NCBI GenBank assembly: GCA_963667455.2
Contig: CAXXFR010000019.1
Location: 1-64,000 of the forward strand
DNA length: 64,000 nucleotides
Source: Bin55 sp963667455
GTDB taxonomy: Bacteria; Pseudomonadota; Gammaproteobacteria; Pseudomonadales; Azotimanducaceae
Direction of reading: 5' to 3'
Each line of letters begins with the position of its first letter. Within the stretch, counting starts at the first letter, position 1. The notes under the pieces were generated by a model. That model searched no databases. It was not told where the DNA came from and saw only the letters and a program-made list of their open reading frames with translations. A program made the position numbers and the translations under genes. This document shows positions 7,544 through 18,021 of this stretch, piece by piece.

Positions 7544-8779
7544 ATGAAATTCGGAATCTTCTACGAACATCAGTTGCCACGCGATTGGGATGACAACAGT
7601 GAACACAAGCTGTTGAAGGACTCACTGAGCCAGATCGGGCTAGCAGACCAGCTAGGCTTTGACTACGCCTGGGAAGTCGAACACCATTTCCTGGAGGAGT
7701 ATTCGCATTCGTCAGCACCGGAGGTGTTTCTCGGCGCGGCGAGCCAACGCACCAGCAACATCCGGCTAGGACACGGGATCGTTCAAATGACGACCAACCA
7801 TCCCGCGCGCGTCGCCGAGAAGATTGCGACGTTGGATCTCGTGTCGGATGGTCGAGTCGAGCTTGGGCTCGGCGAAGGCGCGTCAGTCACCGAATTGCAT
7901 CCATTCAATCTGCGGTTTCGTGACAAGCGAGACATTTGGGAAGACGCGGTTCGCTGCACCTTGCCTATGTTTTGGAACCACGGCTGGGAGTACGAAGGCG
8001 AGTACTTCAAATTTCCGTTGCGGGCAGTAGTACCCAAACCGCTTCAGAAACCACATCCGCCGCTCTGGATCGCATGTTCTCAACTCGACACGATCAAATA
8101 CGCGGCGCATCGAGGGATGGGTTCGTTGTGCTTCAAGTTCGTCAGTTTGGATGCAGCGCGCGCTTGGGTGAACGCGTACTACAACACCTACATCCGTGAC
8201 CTCGAAAAACTCGAGGAATATCAGACCAATCCGAACATCGCGGTCGTATCGGGGTTCATGTGCGCAGAGACCGACGATGAAGCCTGGGAGAAAGCCGATG
8301 GTTGGACATTCTTCCAATTTGCGTTGCAGCTGTACAACAAGGAGGGACCGTTCGAACCGGGAACCATGAACTTCTGGCAGCGCTACCAGGAATGGAAGAA
8401 GACGCCGGAAGGACAAAAACGATCCGGCAGTGAACTCATCGGTTCACCGGAGACGATTCGATCTCGCTTGCGAGAGCTTGAAAACTCTCACGTTGATCAG
8501 GTGATCCTGCTCAACCAAGCAGGCAAGAACAGCCACGAAGACATATGCAGCAGTCTGGAACTTTTCGCCAGAGAGGTCATGCCGGAATTTAAGGCGCGGC
8601 AACCTGAGCACGACGCTTGGAAGCAAGCCGTTCTGGCTGGCGAGATCGAGCTTGAAGACATCGACACGGATCCGTTCAACTTTGCCGCGCGCGGAAAACC
8701 CTCGCTCAAGTCCGAGAAGGAAAAGCGCAACATGATCTCGGGCGTCACCGGTCGACCTGAAGCTCAGACCGTTAGCTAG
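7544..8779 (+). CDS. LLM-class (luciferase-like) flavin-dependent monooxygenase
   Basis: The 411-residue protein is a bacterial-luciferase-superfamily enzyme: a TIM barrel that uses reduced FMN and oxygen to oxidise an organic substrate. It opens MKFGIFYEHQLPRDW, with ADQLGFDYAWEVEHHF (family EHHF block), RIRLGHG-like NIRLGHGIVQ, HPARVAEKIATLDLVSDGRV and GLGEGASVTEL, all typical. The substrate cannot be told from sequence. Near residue 310 ELIGSPETIRSRL is the usual late motif. The last about 45 residues are a charged extension. It is monocistronic and converges on the GFA gene 5 bases downstream. Confidence 0.88.
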   Translation: MKFGIFYEHQLPRDWDDNSEHKLLKDSLSQIGLADQLGFDYAWEVEHHFLEEYSHSSAPEVFLGAASQRTSNIRLGHGIVQMTTNHPARVAEKIATLDLVSDGRVELGLGEGASVTELHPFNLRFRDKRDIWEDAVRCTLPMFWNHGWEYEGEYFKFPLRAVVPKPLQKPHPPLWIACSQLDTIKYAAHRGMGSLCFKFVSLDAARAWVNAYYNTYIRDLEKLEEYQTNPNIAVVSGFMCAETDDEAWEKADGWTFFQFALQLYNKEGPFEPGTMNFWQRYQEWKKTPEGQKRSGSELIGSPETIRSRLRELENSHVDQVILLNQAGKNSHEDICSSLELFAREVMPEFKARQPEHDAWKQAVLAGEIELEDIDTDPFNFAARGKPSLKSEKEKRNMISGVTGRPEAQTVS

Positions 8780-8783
8780 GGCG

Positions 8784-9212
8784 TCAACCGGGTTGTCTCT
8801 CGAATGTTGGCAGCTCCGTTCCGATTTCTGTCCACGGTTGGCTGCTGGATGTCCAGATGTGCATGGCCGGTTTCAACCAGCTAGGGTCGTCCAAGGTAGC
8901 TGCCTTCAACACGAGCATGCTTCGGTTCGAGTGTAGTTCGGTGAGTATCGGCGAACCGCAGCCAGTGCAGAACTTGCGCGTGAGCTCGTTGCCTGCATCA
9001 CTCGTGACGGTGTAACCACCCAATTCCCCGGTCATCGACACGGCATCGGCGGGCACACCCAAAATAGTCGAGAACCCGCCTCCTGATGCGTACTGACAAT
9101 CTCGGCAGTGGCAATGCGCGCTGAATGTTGGTTCAGCGCTGCACTCGTATCGAATCTGCCCGCATCGACAGCCACCACTAAAACCAATTCTTTGCTCTGC
9201 CATCACGTACAT
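8784..9212 (-). CDS. GFA / CENP-V family zinc-binding protein
   Basis: At 142 residues this is a single GFA (glutathione-dependent formaldehyde-activating) domain. The Cys pairs that bind zinc in the family are all present: GGCRCGQIRY, AHCHCRDCQYASGG and RKFCTGCGSPI, followed by the aromatic-rich end (MHIWTSSSQPW). Members act, or are proposed to act, as S-hydroxymethylglutathione synthases or as detoxifying enzymes, but many have no proven activity, so only the fold is certain. It is transcribed towards the flavin monooxygenase and away from putA. Confidence 0.85.
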   Translation of the reverse strand: MYVMAEQRIGFSGGCRCGQIRYECSAEPTFSAHCHCRDCQYASGGGFSTILGVPADAVSMTGELGGYTVTSDAGNELTRKFCTGCGSPILTELHSNRSMLVLKAATLDDPSWLKPAMHIWTSSSQPWTEIGTELPTFERQPG

Positions 9213-9390
9213 CCTCCATTCGACGTTTTCATTCTATTTGGCAATGGTTGAAGTGGAGAGAGCGCATATCTCGGCACATAGTTGATCCTGATTTGAGTCG
9301 CATTTGTGTAATTTCATGCCGCGCGCGGCACGTTTAGGCTAAAGTTTGAATAGTGCACTTGCAGTCGGTTCTTGATCATGAACCGGCGGA

Positions 9391-12300
9391 GTGCAGTTCT
9401 ACCAAAACTGGCCGATCGCACCTATGACGGAACAAGAAATCCTGGATCGAAAATGGCTGGCCATTGGCGACCGTCACCGCCTGACCGAAGCGGATGCTGT
9501 CGCATCATTGCTGCCGGAGGTACAGCTATCGCAGGCTGAGAGGGAACGCGTTTCGAGTCGCGCCATGTCGCTTGTTCAAGGTTGTCGAGACAGGTTCCGG
9601 GAACGAACGATCGTCGACAAGTTTCTGTCCGAGTACGGCTTGTCGAGCGAGGAAGGCGTGGTGCTGCTGTGCTTGGTGGAAGCGTTGCTGCGGATTCCCG
9701 ACGAACGAACCGCAGAAGAGCTCATAAGCGAAAAAGTTCGAGACGGCGACTGGGAAACGCACGTCGGTCACTCGGCGTCTGTGTTGGTCAACGCATCGAC
9801 TTGGGCGCTGATACTCACGGGCAACGTCTTCAAACTGAGCGAGGGGCTCAGTTCCGACGTGACGGGCTGGCTACGCCGGTTCACATCGCGGGTTGGCGAA
9901 GGCATGTCACGACGCGCCATGATTGCCGCGATCAACATTTTGAGTCAGTCGTTCGTCGCCGGACAGACCATCGAAGAGGCGGTAAAAGGCGCAAAGGGAC
10001 CGACTTCCTTCGACATGCTAGGGGAAGGTGCGCGCACTTGGGTTGGAGCAGATCGCTATTTGGATTCCTACACGCACGCGCTCGAACACATCAAGGAAGG
10101 CTTCGATTCGGCACCTTACGAACACACCCTGTCGATCAAGCTGACAGCGCTTCACCCACGGATCGAACCGCTTAACGAAGATTCGGTGATGGAAGAATTG
10201 ACGCCGCGATTGCAGAGTCTTGTTGACATCGCAGCGCCAGACGGCATCGGCATCACGATCGACGCGGAAGAGACGTTCCGTTATGAGACCTTGCTCAAGC
10301 TCGTGGCGGCGTTGGTCCGAGCCAACCCGGATTACCAAGGTCTTGGTCTGGCCGTGCAGGCCTACACAAAACGGTCGTTCGCAGTAATCGACTGGCTGAG
10401 GGAACTGGCGAAACAGGCGTCCAGCAGCCTTACTGTGCGTCTTGTGAAAGGCGCTTACTGGGATACGGAAGTCAAGCTCGCGCAGGTCAACGGACACGCC
10501 AACTATCCGGTTTACACGCGCAAGAGCAACACTGATCTCTCTTACTTGGCATGTGCCGGAAAACTGTTGAAGTCCACTCCGTGGATCAAACCCGCGTTCG
10601 CCACGCACAACGCACATACCTTGGCTGCGGTCCGTGTGATGGCGAAGGACACGCCATTTGAATACCAGCGAATTTTCGGTATGGGCGAACTCCTATATAG
10701 CGAAGCTGCAAACCAGCTAGGTTCTATTCCTGACTGTCGCGTGTACGCACCCGTCGGCCTTAATCACGATCTCATGCCGTACCTGATGAGACGATTGCTG
10801 GAGAACGGCGCGAACAGCAGTTTCGTCAACCGGCTGCTGGAAATGGAAACTCCGCTTGACGAGGTGGTCAGCGATCCCTTGGATGTCGTTCCTAACTTTT
10901 CGACGCATGCGCATCCTGAAATTCCATTGCCGATCGATCTATATGGCGATGAACGTAGCAACTCTCTCGGATTGGATCTGGGTGACACGCACGATCGATC
11001 CGTATTCAAAGAGGAAGTTGAAAGCTGGCGTGATCACCAGTGGACTTTTACCGACGAAGGCGAGGAAGTCCGCAATCCCGCCGATCCGAGCGATGTTGTT
11101 GGTGTCGCGCCAAATTTCAGTGTCAACGACCTGAATACGGTGGTTGCAAACGCGAAGGAAGCGCAGCGCGACTGGGATCGCGTTCCGGTGCATGAAAGAA
11201 GCACGCGCATTGAAAAGTTCGCAGACGCTATCCGGGACAATCGCTGTGAACTCACTGCGCTGCTTCAACGAGAGGCTGGCAAGACGGTCCAGGACGCGGT
11301 GGACGAACTACGCGAAGCCGAGGATTTCTGCCGGTACTACGCACGCCAGGCGCGCGAGCTGTTCAGAGTGCAGGAATTGCCTTCCCCAACAGGCGAGACC
11401 AATCATTTGAGGTTGTGCGGTCGCGGCGTGTTTGCATGCATCGCGCCGTGGAACTTTCCAGCCTCGATCTTCGTCGGGCCACCAGCGGCGGCCTTGGTTG
11501 CTGGAAACACCGTAGTGGCTAAACCAGCGCCTCAAACAAGGCTGATCGCGCAACGACTGGAGCAACTGGCTGCGGATGTAGGACTGGGCAGTCCGATCTT
11601 CAACGTAGCACCCGGCGGCGATGACATTGGGCAGAATCTTGTCGCACACGCCGACATCGATGGCGTTGCGTTCACAGGTTCGGTAGCGGCGGCTAAATCC
11701 ATCGCGCGCGCACTTGCAGATCGTCCGGGTCCTTTGGTGCCGCTCATCGCGGAGACCGGCGGTGTCAACGCCATGGTGGTGGACTCGTCTGCGTTGCTCG
11801 AGCACGTTGTGGACGACATCGTTCATTCGGCATTCTTCAGTGCGGGACAACGATGCTCGGCACTGCGTTTGCTTTGCGTTCAGGAGGAAATCTCAGACCT
11901 GCTGATCGAGATGGTCATAGGGGCGATGGACACGCTCAAGGTAGGCAATCCTTCGGACTGGAGCGTAGATGTTGGTCCGGTGATCGACGTCAGCTCCAAA
12001 GAGCTTTTGAAGCAAGCGATCACCGACAAGAGAATTCTTCACACGGTCGGATCGAGCGTTGCCGAACCGAGCAACCATGTGCTTCCAACCTTGGTCGACG
12101 TGCCTAGCGTTCCTGACTACGACAACGAGTTCTTTGGTCCGATCGTGGGTGTTCACCGATTCAAAGCACAGGACATGGAAGCCATGGTGCGCGACCTCAA
12201 CGGGCTAGGGTACGGTCTCACGTTCGGCATCCACAGCCGCGTCGAAGAACGCGTCTCGATGTTGAGTGAGTCGATGCGTGCCGGCAACACCTACGTGAAT

Positions 12301-12477
12301 CGGTCCATGACCGGAGCAGTGGTGGGCACGCAACCGTTTGGCGGCGAAGGTTTGTCCGGAACAGGACCCAAGGCCGGCGGTCCGCACTACGTGCGCAGCT
12401 TTTCCGTGGAGCGTGTTGTGACACGCAATGAAACGGCAACCGGAGGCAATGTGGAATTGATGCGATTGAGTCAGTAG
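9391..12477 (+). CDS. putA: Bifunctional proline dehydrogenase / glutamate-semialdehyde dehydrogenase PutA
   Basis: The 1028-residue enzyme oxidises proline to glutamate in two steps. The FAD-dependent proline dehydrogenase half (about 80-480) shows TLSIKLTALHPRIE, GITIDAEE, RLVKGAYWDTEVK, FATHNAHT and VYAPVGLNHDLMPYLMRRLLENG-type blocks. The aldehyde dehydrogenase half (about 540-1010) shows ACIAPWNFPASIF, GVAFTGSV, AETGGVNAM and the nucleophile Cys822 in SAGQRCSALR. The DNA-binding ribbon-helix-helix domain of trifunctional PutA is absent, so it does not regulate itself that way. The start is either GTG 9391 or ATG 9424; neither has a clear ribosome-binding site. Confidence 0.95.
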   Translation: MQFYQNWPIAPMTEQEILDRKWLAIGDRHRLTEADAVASLLPEVQLSQAERERVSSRAMSLVQGCRDRFRERTIVDKFLSEYGLSSEEGVVLLCLVEALLRIPDERTAEELISEKVRDGDWETHVGHSASVLVNASTWALILTGNVFKLSEGLSSDVTGWLRRFTSRVGEGMSRRAMIAAINILSQSFVAGQTIEEAVKGAKGPTSFDMLGEGARTWVGADRYLDSYTHALEHIKEGFDSAPYEHTLSIKLTALHPRIEPLNEDSVMEELTPRLQSLVDIAAPDGIGITIDAEETFRYETLLKLVAALVRANPDYQGLGLAVQAYTKRSFAVIDWLRELAKQASSSLTVRLVKGAYWDTEVKLAQVNGHANYPVYTRKSNTDLSYLACAGKLLKSTPWIKPAFATHNAHTLAAVRVMAKDTPFEYQRIFGMGELLYSEAANQLGSIPDCRVYAPVGLNHDLMPYLMRRLLENGANSSFVNRLLEMETPLDEVVSDPLDVVPNFSTHAHPEIPLPIDLYGDERSNSLGLDLGDTHDRSVFKEEVESWRDHQWTFTDEGEEVRNPADPSDVVGVAPNFSVNDLNTVVANAKEAQRDWDRVPVHERSTRIEKFADAIRDNRCELTALLQREAGKTVQDAVDELREAEDFCRYYARQARELFRVQELPSPTGETNHLRLCGRGVFACIAPWNFPASIFVGPPAAALVAGNTVVAKPAPQTRLIAQRLEQLAADVGLGSPIFNVAPGGDDIGQNLVAHADIDGVAFTGSVAAAKSIARALADRPGPLVPLIAETGGVNAMVVDSSALLEHVVDDIVHSAFFSAGQRCSALRLLCVQEEISDLLIEMVIGAMDTLKVGNPSDWSVDVGPVIDVSSKELLKQAITDKRILHTVGSSVAEPSNHVLPTLVDVPSVPDYDNEFFGPIVGVHRFKAQDMEAMVRDLNGLGYGLTFGIHSRVEERVSMLSESMRAGNTYVNRSMTGAVVGTQPFGGEGLSGTGPKAGGPHYVRSFSVERVVTRNETATGGNVELMRLSQ

Positions 12478-12891
12478 TTTCACTTGATTCAGTTCAACGT
12501 GATCAAGCTGGATTTAGTTGTCGAACGCATAGTTAGTGAGCCAGTTTGAAACGTTCTTATGAATTTGTTTTGAACAAACGACGAGTGTCCAATCCAACCA
12601 CGAGACATCGACCACGCTTGCATTGTCGAAGTGGTTGCGAGGTAGTAACAAGCTTCAATATGTGTATGCTCAATAGAAAGAGTCTCGCTGAGGTGGAAGC
12701 GTTTCAGCCAATTGGTCACAGCCACTGCACAGGCGAGGAGAACTAAATTGTCGAGCACAAAGAAGAAGATAGCGAGTCTTGCCCAACTCATTCAGAATAC
12801 GGAAAAGGAAATTTCTCCTTGCAAGAAATTGGTGCGGAGCCTCGATTTGCTGCAACTGTCGAGCCGTATTCAATTTCGGAATCAGTAGCGG
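12478..12891. other. Intergenic, nothing recognised
   Basis: About 410 bases after putA. No terminator, gene or repeat was identified with confidence; short open frames on both strands look random. Confidence 0.4.
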
Positions 12892-13392
12892 ATGGGTATG
12901 ACTAGGCGGCAACTTTTCGTATATCTCGCGATGGGAATGACGATTGCTTGGGCACATGGCCTGTATGGAGATGACAGTCAATCAGACCGGGACGGCGACG
13001 GTACGATAGACACTGAGGATGAATGTCCTGATGATATGGGGCCATCGAGGTACAAAGGCTGTCCAGTCCGCTTGATCGACGGAGACGGAAATCCAGTCCA
13101 CATAGTCGACGGAGACGGAGATGGCATTCGAGATGACTATGACCTCTGCCTGGGCGATCCAAACAACACTTGTTCGACTCAGCTTTGGAAGAAGATTGCA
13201 AAGCCAATCCTTAGTGGGTCATTGCTGCTGTTGTCTGGGATGTTGCTCATCCCCACTGCGGTCGGCAAGATATTCGGGTGGCAAAGCACGATGGAGGCGA
13301 GGTGGCCGGCACTCGAAGGCAGGTTTGAGTACCTTTACAAGATTGGGCTGTTCTGCGTGATTTTGGTTTGTGTCATCCAACTATTGGGATGA
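12892..13392 (+). CDS. Membrane protein with thrombospondin type 3-like Ca2+ repeats
   Basis: The 166-residue product begins with an export signal (about 1-25), then an extracytoplasmic stretch rich in DxDxDG motifs (DRDGDGTIDTEDECPDD, DGDGDGIRDDYDLCLGD) typical of calcium-binding thrombospondin type 3 repeats, with paired cysteines. Two hydrophobic segments follow (about 105-125 and 148-165). TSP3 repeats occur in OmpA-like and surface proteins, but here they are anchored by C-terminal membrane helices with no OmpA domain. The function is unknown; a calcium-stabilised periplasmic loop is the inference. Two ATGs (12892, 12898) are possible starts. Confidence 0.65.
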   Translation: MGMTRRQLFVYLAMGMTIAWAHGLYGDDSQSDRDGDGTIDTEDECPDDMGPSRYKGCPVRLIDGDGNPVHIVDGDGDGIRDDYDLCLGDPNNTCSTQLWKKIAKPILSGSLLLLSGMLLIPTAVGKIFGWQSTMEARWPALEGRFEYLYKIGLFCVILVCVIQLLG

Positions 13393-13620
13393 ATTTTGTT
13401 AGCTCCTTCTCGGACTCGGAACGATTTCGCCCACAAACGATTATTGTGACGGGGATTGAGGGTCGATCGGGACATCCTCTTCTCATCTGTGTTGCTACAC
13501 CGTAATGGAAACGGCTCAATGACGGCAATCGGTTCTGAGATTTTGATTGTTAGGAGCTCGCGCACCGAATGCGTCATTAATCTGCTCTTCAGACAGCATC
13601 TGCAAAGTCTTGATCTGGTT

Positions 13621-14166
13621 TTATGCCGTTGCTGTCTTCCTCATTTCGTAGTACATGTTTCTAAAGAAGGTTGAAAACAACCGCTCGCGAAGCGCGTTAA
13701 TAAGCACTATGTGGTGAAGCTGCCAAGCAGCCAAAAAGACAACAATCCAAGCGTAGGTGCTCGCTGAGGCAGGTAAGAATGAGAACCAGTCTGGTGAATA
13801 GAGAGCGACAAAAATCAGCACTCCGACATACTGGTACGACATATCGAATTCGTGTGGTGCGGACACCTTGACAAGCTTTTGGTACAGTCCTTCCGGCAGC
13901 TGTTCAAAGCTTGCTTCGACTCGGCGAGCCCGTCGCATCAGAATCTTGCCAAAAAAGTAATTTTGCATCCACCAAAGAGGCACAATGATTACAAGCCACA
14001 ACGACCACACAGGGGCTTGTTCAGATCGGAAATTTCCGACACCGAAGTCAATAGAGGAGACCACGGCAAGAAACATCACGATCAGTAACCCTTGAATCAG
14101 TATGTCCGTTGAACGCGGCATCGCGTTCTTGCGAAAGAACTTGTAAATCTCGTATTCAGTGGGCAT
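13621..14166 (-). CDS. Integral membrane protein, unknown function
   Basis: The product has about 181 residues if started at the ATG at 14166; an upstream TTG at 14190 is also in frame. Four hydrophobic segments (after the PRSTDILIQGLLIVMFL region, WSLWLVIIVPLWWM, YVGVLIFVALYSPDWF and AWIVVFLAAWQLHHIVL) separate short charged loops such as KILMRRARRVEASFEQ. This indicates a four-helix inner-membrane protein. I do not recognise the family, and neighbours give no clear hint. Confidence 0.6.
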   Translation of the reverse strand: MPTEYEIYKFFRKNAMPRSTDILIQGLLIVMFLAVVSSIDFGVGNFRSEQAPVWSLWLVIIVPLWWMQNYFFGKILMRRARRVEASFEQLPEGLYQKLVKVSAPHEFDMSYQYVGVLIFVALYSPDWFSFLPASASTYAWIVVFLAAWQLHHIVLINALRERLFSTFFRNMYYEMRKTATA

Positions 14167-14760
14167 GCGGCTTTCGATTTTTGGTTTCAAGTAAGCTTAG
14201 CAGAAATCTGACTCGGTATGCATCTAATTGACAGAGCTGGATCTTGGTTGTTTTATTCCTTCGCAAGACCGTTTGATGCGCATTCGTATATTTCAGAAAA
14301 TCCATTACTTCGATGTTCCCGTCTCGGTTATTCCATTGCTTGATAAATCCAGCCACGGCGCACCCCCATTTCGTGTCCCTTCAAATCACGCCACTTACTA
14401 TGCATGACGTTTTCGTTGAGCGGCTGCATGTTAGGCGGGCTCTAGCATCAGCGATGGTTGGATTGGCACAGGCTCAGGATTGCGCAGTTCGGTCCAGCTC
14501 CTTGATGTTGGCGAATCGGGTGCGCTCGATGTAGGTGTCTTAATCGCCGTGTTCGTACGTACATCGAAGCGGTACGATCGTGTTGGTGTTGCGGACCGAC
14601 CAACACCGTCCAGCACCTTTCAATCGTTTGCGGACGAAGATGCCATCGTGATTGGCACGACATAAGATATTTGACATGGCAATAGATGGATGACAAACTG
14701 ACGAAAACTGTTGTTTTACATCGCTTCAACTTTCGGGCGAACTTACGCAGGAAATTACTA
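14167..14760 (-). other. Gap with a possible decayed transposase fragment
   Basis: Most of this stretch has no gene. On the minus strand about 14400-14660 one frame reads RANHDGIFVRKRLKGAGRCW, then SVRNTNTIVPLRCTYEHGD, a stop, then YIERTRFANIKELDRTAQS and another stop. The pattern (basic, then WS..., then LRC) resembles the region of some transposases, but the family assignment is weak. Confidence 0.25.
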
Positions 14761-17700
14761 TCACCAAGTATCGACGTACGGTCGTTTCTTTGTCGTTCTA
14801 GGTGGTTTAGGTGGTAGGTTTTTCATTCCCTGCACGATAAACGAGCGAGTATCCGCCGGGTCAATCACATATCGTGCGCCAGAATTGACGGCTCGAGCCG
14901 ACTCATAGCCCTGAGCGACACGTCGATCGTATGCCTCCTTACGTTGCTCTGGGTCTTCAATCGCCGCTAGCTCCCGCCGAGCAGATAGTTTCACGGCTCC
15001 ATCGATATTCATTCCAGCAAATTCTGCAGTTGGCCACGCGACTGTCAGGTAGGGTATCGATGATGCTCCGCCGATCATGGCTTGCACACCAAGACCGTAA
15101 GCTTTGCGAACCATGATGCCGAACATTGGTGCAGTGCAGTTTGCACCGATATTGAACAGTCTCACTGCATGTCTAACCAAGGCTGTGCGTTCATGGTCCG
15201 GACCGACCATGATCCCCGGACAATCCATGAACACCACTACAGGAATGTCGAACGCATCGCACAACTGAAAGAAGCGAGCACCCTTGTCAGCCCCAGGGCT
15301 GTCTACGGCACCTGCGAGATGCGCAGGGTTGTTCGCGACGACACCCATCGGCTGACCTTCAACACGAATGAATGATGTCAGTACACCAATACCGAAGTCC
15401 TTTCGAACTTCCAGAACTGAACCTTTGTCCGCAAGTGTTTCGATAATGTCCCGCATCACATAAGCTCGAACGCGATCCTCAGGAATGATGTGTCTCATTC
15501 GTCGCTGATCTGGAGCTTCCCACTCTGCTACAGGACCTTGAAAATAGGACAGATACTGTTTGACGGTGGCGACCGCTTCAGCATCATCCTTCACAACGAT
15601 ATCGACATTTCCGTTGAGCGCTTGAAACGACATCGAACCAAGAGCGGCAGTTGAGTGATTCCCTAAGCCACTGGCTTCGACTACCTCCGGACCCGTCATG
15701 CCGAGGGTGGAATTTTCAGTGGCGATGATGACGTCGCAACAAGATAACAATGCCGCATTGCCCGCGAAACAGTTTCCTAGATTGACTCCTACCAGAGGAA
15801 CCAAACCCGACAGCTTGGCGAAGTCCGTGAAGACGCTGGCGTCCATGCCTACTCCACCGAGCCCGCCGAAAGGTTGACCTTCGCCTTCGGAAAAAAGCAC
15901 GATTGGAACACGCCAGTCATGTGCCATTTCGTGGATTTGTTCCTGTCGGTAATGGCCGTGTGAGTACGATGTCGCTTCATAGTGGCTGTGGACAATCGCA
16001 ACGCGACTATGACCTTCACCGACGCGGTCCGCATTGACGCTGCCAAAACCAATAATCGTTCCACCAGCTGCGGACCCTGCGGCGGCCGGTCCGAATTCTC
16101 TAAATGTCCCTTCATCTACAAGATCAGCGATGTTTTCGCGTGGCGAACGTCGTTGCTGCTTTTGCAGTGCGGTTACAGCGTCTTCACGTGCAGGATCCAG
16201 AGTTTGCTGGATCATTTCGTTGAGTTCCTGGAGATCACCACGAATTTCGTCGAGATCAAATCCCTCGTGGTCTTCTATCGCATCGTCACCACCATCGACC
16301 GCGTTGATAAAGACGATCGGATAACCCTCTCGTACAACATCGCCTTCGGACATCGAAACCGCGCATACAACTCCACTGCGATCTGCTCGAATGTCGTGTT
16401 GAAGCTTCATCGCCTCGACTACCGCTACGGTCTGTCCAATTCGGACTTCTTGACCGATAGCAACATCGATGCCAACAATCGTGCCTTGCATAGGCGCAAC
16501 TAAACCCACAGATCCTGGAGGACCGATGGCTTGCTGTGCAGTTTGTTCAGTTACCGTGGATGCTTCGAATCCATCTGGGATTGCGAAACGTCGCGGAGCC
16601 TCTGTTGCGGCCAGTTGGGAAATATGCTCGTCAATGAAGCGGGTGTGTACCCGACCTTCAACGAAATCCGGATGACCCAGGATGCTCTGCAGGAACGGAA
16701 TGTTGGTGTCGACGCCCTCCAGTCGAAATTCGCTCAATGCGCGCGTCGTGCGTGACGCCGCCGCCTTCACTCCCCCCGACGGTGCGTAGCCGATCACCTT
16801 CGCCAGCAGCGAATCGAAGTTCAGACTGGTTTCATAGCCGCTGTAGCCAAACCCGTCCGTGCGAACGCCCGGACCGCTTGGCGCTTCATAGGCCGACAGG
16901 GTTCCGCTCGTCGGGCGAATCGCGCCGTCTTCGCCGACCGCTTCCATGCAAACTCGCGCTTGGATGGCGAAACCGCGCGGTTCAATCGCCTCGGCAAGAC
17001 CCAATTCCGCCAGCGTCGCACCTTCGGCAAGCTGCAGCTGAACCTTGACGATGTCGACTCCGGTGACTTCTTCAGTCACCGTGTGTTCCACCTGCAGCCG
17101 AGCGTTGGTTTCGATGAACGCGAACTCCTGAGCGAGTCGTCGGACTGCCTCCGAAACGTCAACGAGGAACTCAAACGTCCCGGCGTTGCAATAGCCCATA
17201 TGGTATGGCCAATCGCTCGGCGGCGGCGATGATGTCGTCCCTGAGCGCCGCATCGAGTTCGGGCGCAGGCGCAACTTCGATGATCTTCTGGAAGTGCCGC
17301 TGAACGCTGCACTCCCGTTCGCCGAGATTTACGATCGCGCCGCTGCTGTCGCCCAGGATTTGCACCTCGACATGACGAGCCTGCTGGATGAACTCCTCGA
17401 CATAGAGCTCGCCGTTGCCGAAGGCAGCGGTGGCTTCCGCTCGACATCGCTCGAAAGCGGGATCGACTTCGGCCGCGTCCATCACCATGCGTGAGCCGCG
17501 TCCGCCGCCACCGGCGATCGCCTTGATCATCATCGCGCGGGCATCGCCAAGCTCGTCGAAGAACGCGCGTGCTTCTTCGACGCTGACGGGGCGGTCAATG
17601 CCGCGAACGACGGGCACGTCTGCGGCCGCCGCCGCGGCGCGAGCCTGAGCCTTGTCGCCGCACAGACGAAGCGTTTCGACGCGCGGACCGACGAACGTCA

Positions 17701-17990
17701 AGTTGGCCTCGGCGCATCGTTGCGCGAACTCCGCATTCTCGGCGAGAAAACCGTAGCCGGGATGAACTCGCATCGCAGCCCGTGCTTTGCGCCGCGGCGA
17801 TCATCTGCTCGATGTCCAGGTAGGAGGCGACGCCAGATCCGGCGAGCGTCACGACCTCGTCGGCTTTGCCGGTATGCAATGAACCTGCATCGTCTTGCGG
17901 GGCGACTCCCACCGTAGGAATGTTCATTTCCGCTGCGGCGCGCATGATGCGAATGGCGATCTCGCCGCGATTTGCAACGAGTAATTTCAT
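14761..17990 (-). CDS. Fused acyl-CoA carboxylase (BC-BCCP-CT), copy 1, two frameshifts
   Basis: A biotin-dependent acyl-CoA carboxylase in one chain: biotin carboxylase (MKLLVANRGEIAIRIMRAA; ATP-grasp loop AGGGGRGSRM; EFAFIETNARLQVEHTVTEE), a biotin carrier domain with the acceptor Lys in VEAMKLQHDI, then a carboxyltransferase (SPRENIADLVD through FMDCPGIMVGPDHER). It fixes bicarbonate onto an acyl-CoA; the substrate is unknown. Compared with copy 2, single extra bases at about 17769 and about 17205 break the carboxylase half into three frames. If real it is a pseudogene; if consensus error, a complete enzyme of about 1075 residues. ATG 17990 is preferred. It lies 31 bases downstream of copy 2, so probably one transcript. 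Confidence 0.85.
16588..17990 (-). repeat. Near-identical biotin-carboxylase half, copy 1
   Basis: This 1.4-kb block is almost identical in DNA to 20093-21494, apart from scattered substitutions and three single-base indels. Similarity drops abruptly after the APRRF codons, where the two genes diverge strongly. The sharp edge suggests recent gene conversion or duplication of only the 5' half. Confidence 0.85.
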
Positions 17991-18021
17991 TTCAGACAAT
18001 CCATTGAAGTTCTGCGTATCG

